From contig CAKAKS010000067.1 in assembly GCA_916700875.1 (NCBI GenBank), positions 478,501 through 542,500 of the forward strand: 64,000 bases of DNA. The letters run 5' to 3'. Shown one piece after another: positions 57,883-64,000 of the stretch (its first letter is position 1; each line of letters begins with the position of its first letter). Below the pieces are notes generated by a model that did not search any database, was not told the origin of the DNA, and saw nothing but the letters and a program-made list of their open reading frames with translations. The stretch is from Sebastes aleutianus. Its lineage: Eukaryota; Chordata; Actinopteri; Perciformes; Sebastidae. The position numbers and the translations under genes were made by a program.

Positions 57883-58473
57883 TCTGCTTCTGCGTTCTTG
57901 GTTCCTGTTCGTCTGTGGCTGCTTGGTGTTTCCGTCCGTCGATGCCGCTGCAGTGTGAGTATTCCAGTCTACTTACCTGTGGTTTTCAGTGGTCCAGAGA
58001 CTCTCACCGTGTCACTACACTCGTCCTTGTGTGTGTGTCCTGTGAGTACCTACCTGCTAGCTTCCCGATCTTCTGCCCGGCTTCGACATACCTTCTACCT
58101 GTCCCCTGCTGGTTTTTCTGCTTGGACTGTTTGCTGACCTGGTTGCGGATCCTCTGCCTCCAGGACTAGGTCTCCTTCCTGCTCCTCTACGGTACCATTG
58201 CCATTACCTGAACTGTACTGTGCGTGTGTTAGGGCGAATGTCACCGCCCACTCACCTGTTTCTCGGTCCGTTTCAGCCCACCAAACCAACCGAGTATTCA
58301 GAGACTTTGTGGAGATTAATTGCTGGATTGTTGAACTGTACTGGTTGCAGCTTTACCTGCTCTGCTGTGTTTCTACTGACTTTGTTATCAAAAGTCATTA
58401 CTCACTGTTCCTGGTCTCCTGTGTGCTGCAATTGGGTCCTACTACTACCCGTCACAGTACAGTCTGGCCCGTC

Positions 58474-59250
58474 ATGGACCCAGCGCACACCGCTTCGCCA
58501 CAGTCCGACCTCGATAGTATCGAGGGTGCCCTCCAGCAGCACGAGGCACTGTTGGCCACCATCGCTGCTAAGGCATGATCAGGTGCTAGTGACGCTAGCC
58601 ACCCAGGTCCAGCAGCTAGCAGCAGCCCTGATCCAGCCGGCAGCTCCTTGTCCTACTCTACTGCAGCCTGCTTCAGCACCCGCAACGCCGGGAGCAGCGC
58701 CGCAGCCCCGGATGGGGACCCCGGAGCGCTACACTGAAGATCCTGAGGGCTGCACCCCTTTCATCACAAACTGCTCCATTCTGTTTACCCTGCAGCCCTA
58801 CAGCTTTGCTTCTGGGGAGGCTACGGTGGCTTCCACCATTGACCACCTGACCGGTAGGGCACGACTGTGGGGCACCGCCGAATGGGAGAGATGCCCACCT
58901 GCCTGCTCTTCCTTCCTGACTTTCTCTGTGGAGCAATGTAAGGTGTTTGGGTTGGTTTCTATGGGCCCTAACTCCAGTGGAGGAATTATGAGTTTGAGTC
59001 AGGGGAACCGGACTACTCCATTGACTCTCGCACCAGAGCCTGCCTAAGTGACTGGAAGTCTGTGGCTCAGTGCGATGCCTATCTTAATGGATTTGCAGAG
59101 TATATAAACAAACTAACTAGTCTCCTTTGATTTGCCATCCTCCCTGGATAGGTTAATTGAACTGACTTCCAGAGTGGATAGACGTATCCAGGCGAGGAGG
59201 CGGGAGCGACGCCAGGGGGAGTCAGATCGGCGCTCTTCCATTCGGTCATG
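58474..59250 (+). pseudogene. Gypsy gag, frameshifted
   Basis: The ATG at 58474, 17 bases after the LTR, opens MDPAHTASPQSDLDSIEGAL and stops at TGA 58576. The frame shifts, and about 58580-58940 gives a proline/alanine-rich linker then PERYTEDPEGC, FALQPYSF-like and LTGRARLWGTAEWE sequence of the Gypsy capsid region. Further shifts follow until DRLIELTSRVDRRIQARRR near 59150-59200. At least three frameshifts or stops; no zinc knuckle is seen. Confidence 0.7.
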
Positions 59251-59289
59251 AGGTTCTCCAGCAGCCACCAGCGACATGACAGGGCCACA

Positions 59290-59830
59290 GCCAGGGGGGT
59301 CTGAGTCCATGCAGGTGGGACTCTCCAGTCTCCAGTCACCAGTCACCAACCAAGTGGGCCACAAGGTGTGGCTGTCGACCCGGGCCCTACCCTTGTGGGT
59401 AGAGTCCAAGAAGTTGGCCCCCAGGTTCATCGGACCATTCGAGATCCCGAGGGTCAAGCTGCCCCGGTCCACGCGGACACGTTCCATGTCAAGCCTGTTC
59501 GGGAGAGTCCACTGGTTCCGCCCCACCCCAATTCATCGATGAAGGTCCAACCTGCACGGTTCGCCACCTGCTTCGCTCCCGTCGCCGTGGGAGAGACCTG
59601 CAATACCTGGTCGACTGGAAGGGGTACGGTCCAGAAGAGAGGTCCTGGGTCACAGCTCAACACATCCTCGATGCCCAGCTCATCGGGGAGTTCCACCGTC
59701 GCCATCCTGACCAGCCCTCCGAGACCGTCCCGCTCGCTTGGGGCGCTCTCCTAGAGTCTCCTTCCCCTCTTTCGTCTGAGGTGTCAGACAACGAGGAGGA
59801 CAAAGAGGCCTTCCTCTGGCGAGGACGACG
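59290..59830 (+). pseudogene. Integrase C-terminus plus chromodomain, frameshifted
   Basis: About 59340-59520 encodes VGHKVWLSTRALPL and KLAPRFIGPFEI, the linker after a Gypsy integrase core. After a frameshift, about 59559-59745 encodes a chromodomain with the hallmark YLVDWKGYGPEERSW and IGEFHRRHPDQP. It ends in an acidic tail (DEEEE-like) near 59830. The integrase catalytic core is absent, so it cannot act alone. Confidence 0.75.
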
Positions 59831-59840
59831 CACCCCCTGA

Positions 59841-62800
59841 TGCTGAGGAGGAGGAAGAATGTATACAGGATAGGACAGCTGGCTGTATGCTGTGGATGCT
59901 TACCACTTTGAATTATAGTATTATTATATTTTTACATTTATTTTTTGATTTGCTCCCAAGTCCGTTTCACACCACCGGAGTCTGGGACGCAGCTGAAAGA
60001 AGGCTGAAGTATTCATACATCACACACACACATCATTACCAAAAGGGCATTATTAAGTGTAATCTATAGGCCTATATATCTATATCTATATATATAGTAG
60101 AGTATTAGAGTATTGCGTTAAAATGAATAAATCTGTAAATGTATGCATTCACACATCAGTAATTTCTTCTTTTGCCAGTTGTCCTTTCTGCATTTGGAAG
60201 CTTCAACTATATTACTTTTAGTCTGATTATGTGTTTAACTTCTTGGTATTTGTCTGATATTATAGTTCGTAAAATGTGTCGCTCTGCTGACAGTAGACTT
60301 GTCCATGTCTGTGATTGGTTATATGCTGCAAACACCGACCCCTTTATGTGAACGCGCTCACAGGCAGATTGAGAAACCCTGGATTGACTTACTGAATTTA
60401 TAACCACCGTTGTAGGACCGCTTAGTGGGATCGTGATCGTTAGGGTTAACAAAGCCAGATAAAGACAAGATACGCCGGGTTTGTTGAACTGGCTTCGTAG
60501 TACAGGCCTCAGGTTGGGAGGTTGGGGCGGTGGATGGGGATCTAGCACATCCAACCTTTATGCGGAAGACCAGAGCACACATCCCAGCCCAGATGTGCAA
60601 TACATTTATGCTTCTTTTTTTTAACCGTATCCACAATCGTTCACCTGCAGCATTGGGAACCAGGGGACAGAAGCGTGGATTTAGTCCAAAGCGTGGATTT
60701 AGTCCAAATCATGTTTTTAAGAGGTTATATTTGAAAGTCACAAAACTTGATGAAAACAACGTGACTGTCCTCTCATTTAGTACTGAATCTGGATGTCCAT
60801 TTCTCATCATTTCTTGGCTGTAGTGTTGTCACCTGCTGCTTTTTGCATGAGCATCCAAAGCATTTTGACCTTCATCCAGGTTCTCTGGCCATTATGCCCC
60901 CCCCTCCCTGACAACCCAAACCATTTAGACTGACAGCCCCACACTGTGCATAGAAACCCAGTTCGCAGCTTTTTTTCCCCTCACCCAAGTCAAGAGGAGC
61001 TTAGCTCATCAAGTCAGCGACCGTTGGGCGTTACTTCCACATACAAGCCAGCTAAGAAATGAAATGCAGATGAGGGCTCCTGCAGCCATTCACGGAGCCC
61101 AGGTCAATGCTGCTGCCGCTGCCAATGGACGAGTCACAGACAACTCTCTGGCTTTCCATTGATGGATCTCCTTCTGCTCTCCATATTTCTTTCTTTCTCT
61201 CTGTTTCATTTTCTTGACTATTTCTCCAGCTCAGTCAGATGTTCAGGTAAACGCCATACAGAAATGAAATATCTGTGGGAAGTTCTAAGATCTTTGGTGG
61301 ACTTAGTTAATTTGACTGCTGGATCATTTGTGGGGAGGAGGTGTTTTGGGTTTGCAGATAATTTTGACCTCACAGTTTTTAGCTTTCAGGTCGGGTTCAC
61401 TAAATGCTCTGCTTTACAGTAATAAAGCACAATGTATCTTCATACCTGTATGATGTTTTCATTGCATCAGAGTGGTGTTGGGTCCAACTGGAGCAGAAAG
61501 GCCAGAGGATACACTTCCTGTCCAGAGTGTCCATTTAAATGAATATATGCTTTATGTATGTGTCGTCCACCTGTTCATGTCTTCCATCAGTTTGCCACTA
61601 TAGCCTTCGGTGTACTATGGCAATGATTTTCAGCCTAAATTTCTGGAAAGTAGCCCCATGTTGAAGTCCCAGAACTGTCAAGACCAGCATTTAGGACTGA
61701 AAAAGACTTGAGAATCTCAGCATGGTAGTATTAGTATTCTGTTTTCAAGAACATGGAGAGAGCTCCAAACAGATTTTTTCAAACATGTAATTTGTCTTTA
61801 TTTAAAAAAAAAGAATATAATTCAATATATGAGTGTTATAAATCTCCCAGTGACGTTAGCAACCACGTGCTCCTGACCCCAAGGCTGAAAACCTGTGGCC
61901 TACATGTGATGTCATTATCATTGAGTGCATGTCACGACTGTCATGTGAAAAATGTGTAGTAGTTGATATCACCTCTCTGTCACACAGCCGTTTGTAATGT
62001 CATTTTAAAGAATGGTTTGGCGTTAATGTGAAATAGAAGGCTAAAATACACTGTGCAGTAGCTAGAGCATGCAACGTCATTAGTGATGAAGCGTTGATGA
62101 ACCTGGATGTGCAGACTAGAAGTGTCCTCCATGTTGTGTCTGCGGTCCTCAGCTCTCTCATTCTTATGCTAATCACTATGAAGATATTTCAATAAACCAC
62201 ACGCAGACTTATCAAATCAACTTCACAGCAAAATACTAAATATTTGGCCCATGTGATTTTTCCTGTGTTTCAGGTTATATAATAAAATAATCTTCTGGAA
62301 ATACACATTTGCATTGTTGTCTTTTATTTACCATCACACCATTATGATATAAATTATGTACATGTAGAATCATATAAAAGAGGGGAAAAAACATCTAAAT
62401 GTGTTAATTATTTTATCTTGAAAAATCCTGATGTCAAAATCTCATTGTAGAAAACACAGCTGCTCTGTAAATGTGTTTAGGTTGTATTTCCTAACGTTTA
62501 AGGCAGAAGCTTGTCCAGGTCTGTAATTAAATGCAAAAAAAACTGACTTCCTTTATCACAGTAGAGAAAATAAAAAGAAACATTCACAGCATCGTAAGAC
62601 CACAATTTGGTTTGGATCCACATTAATTAGACCCAGTAGAGGCCTGTCAGATGCGGCATTCAAACACAAAAGTTATTGCAGGAAAAATAAGTTATGTAAA
62701 CACTCCAGAGCCCCTTTTCCACATGGCTATAGATGTTCATGTATTATAAATAAAAATATAACGGTCTTTGTTAACAAAAAATAAAACGTTGCCTACTTTC

Positions 62801-64000
62801 TTGAACATTTGTAGAAGTAGGCTACACCATGGCCGACACTAGAGGTCCAGGGATCGGCCGGCGGGTGCGGTGCCAAAATCGGCAGACGGTTGGAGATGAA
62901 TGCAAAGAATGTCCCTTGTTGATGATGGCCTGCTTTGGGACATCATTTGAATTGATTAAAGGGGGTTAGGCTAAAATTGGAATTTTGGAAAAAAAATCAA
63001 GTGTTGTGGTAATTTAAATGGACATCTTTTCAAATAAGCGTTTATAGAAAATAAAAATCAGAACGAATGTTTGATGTTATCTTGAGAAAATGGATCCTGC
63101 TTTCTTTCAGCTACCTAACATCAGATAATAGAGTTAAATGGAGACTAGAATGAGCTATTGGTTTAGTTCCACTTCTTTTGTGAGGACCAATTTAATTGTT
63201 AAACTGTTCAGCAGACAGCTTCTATAAAGCAGATCTTTAATTCCAGATATAAAATGGGTCGTTACATTCCCAAATTTTGGCACTCATAAAAGGCTGTATA
63301 AGGCTCCAACCAGACCTGCAGGTAAACATTCACTACAGTAGGCTAGCTCACGCCGACAGAACACCGTAGGAATGAAGAAGAAAAGAGCTGAAAATAGCCA
63401 ATAAAGTCAGAAAGTACAAAACACAGACAACACAAGTCGGCTATTTTCTCAGTTCACAGTTCCCAAAATGCAGCACAAAAAATCTTTGGATTTCAGCATA
63501 TACTTTCCATAATCAATAAAGTTCCTCAGACACAACAGTCGGGCCTAACGGGACACAGGGCTGTAGTACGGGCGACGGCTGTCCAGTCCTCGAGCTCGTC
63601 GTGTTCCAGCTCCTGTTGGATGTTGTTGACTCACTTTCCCTAAAAAGCATCAGAGACAGTCTCTGTTTACTCGCTCCATCTTCATTTACCTGGCTACTAT
63701 TTAAAGTCTATCGTTACGTTGTGTCCGCTGAGTCGGCCAGGCCTACTGAAAACTGGCCTTAATGTTTGAATTAGTCTAAATGTAGGCTAATGTTGGAGGT
63801 CTGCCACACCAGGCCAATGTTCCCTACAGTTTATTGTCCATATTTGACCTTTATTTGTTCTGGGCGACCACGTCTGAGGGCCTCGTTTTGACCCTCACTG
63901 ACCCTGATGTCACTGTTACAACTATGATCCAAGTAACATTAATTATGTTTTATAATTTCAAAATGCTCCTCCTCTTCTTAGCAATTCATATTTTCATTTC
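59841..64000. other. No gene recognised; possible regulatory block
   Basis: Frames are short and overlapping. A compact repeat-free block at about 60860-61150 (including GACAGCCCCACACTGTGC and CTCAAGTCAGCGACC-like sequence) may be conserved noncoding DNA. No tandem repeats of note and no transposon ends were found. Confidence 0.5.

Larger units (their letters stand above)
57388..58456 (+). repeat. 5' LTR of the Gypsy element with nested insertion
   Basis: The LTR starts TGTCACAGTTCTGCATCAC and ends CTACCCGTCACA, the TG...CA ends expected for LTRs. Length is about 1069 bp, including about 180 bp of later inserted DNA (about 57704-57882). Confidence 0.6.
57388..59840 (+). mobile_element. Ty3/Gypsy chromodomain retrotransposon, gutted
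   Basis: The order is a 5' LTR (57388-58456), a short spacer with a tRNA-primer-site position, a broken gag (58474-59250), then directly the C-terminal end of integrase and a chromodomain (59290-59830). Protease, reverse transcriptase, RNase H and the integrase core are deleted, and no 3' LTR is found in the next kilobase. It is not mobile. An independent retroposon fragment sits in the LTR. Confidence 0.78.

Noticed and set aside
57898..58289. Several 60-85 codon frames on both strands
   Set aside because: They lie within the LTR and have no support as genes.

Overview
This window is vertebrate nuclear DNA, almost certainly from a ray-finned, probably percomorph, fish. The signs are spliced exons with GT/AG boundaries, a canopy-family gene, a Tc1/mariner element of the fish type, several hAT and TTAA-flanked miniature elements, tRNA-derived SINEs and a great mass of simple repeats. 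Nothing looks prokaryotic. Nearly all long open frames are by-products of tandem repeats whose unit carries no stop.

One cellular gene can be supported: a canopy-family saposin-like ER protein, best matched to canopy1 (cnpy1), on the + strand. Its five coding exons (14693-14786, 16651-16766, 34415-34627, 34950-35046, 35563-35603) join in phase to 186 residues with a signal peptide, six cysteines and an ER-retention-like C-terminus. A CCAAT/GC/CRE promoter-like block (about 11325-11445) and a noncoding first exon ending at a donor at 11936/11937 may be its start. A poly(A) signal lies at 35712-35721. Intron 2 is 17.6 kb and packed with repeats, but holds a repeat-free block (about 30960-31590) that looks like a conserved regulatory element.

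Layout. 1-11 kb: intergenic DNA with an RFX-type X-box, a decayed integrase-like gene, a 356-bp tandem duplication whose second copy took two insertions, a decayed HECT-like gene on the minus strand, and two abutting TTAA-flanked miniature elements. 11-36 kb: cnpy1 with three hAT elements that keep 8-bp target duplications, a SINE with its target duplication, a broken LINE, a 306-bp pure GT tract, and 43-bp and 33-bp minisatellites. 36.8-38.4 kb: a 1618-bp Tc1-type element with two in-frame stops. 38.6-40.6 kb: a TTTAC pentanucleotide array with a 755-bp duplication. 41.0-50.7 kb: a 9.7-kb almost G-free satellite with higher-order structure. 50.7-64 kb: mostly unrecognised DNA, possible regulatory blocks, and a gutted chromodomain Ty3/Gypsy retrotransposon (57.4-59.8 kb) with a retroposon fragment and a 23-bp hairpin inside its LTR.

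No new multi-gene system was found. The most unusual observations are the hairpin that differs between three copies of one TTAA element while both arms stay complementary, and the strand-asymmetric, higher-order satellite.
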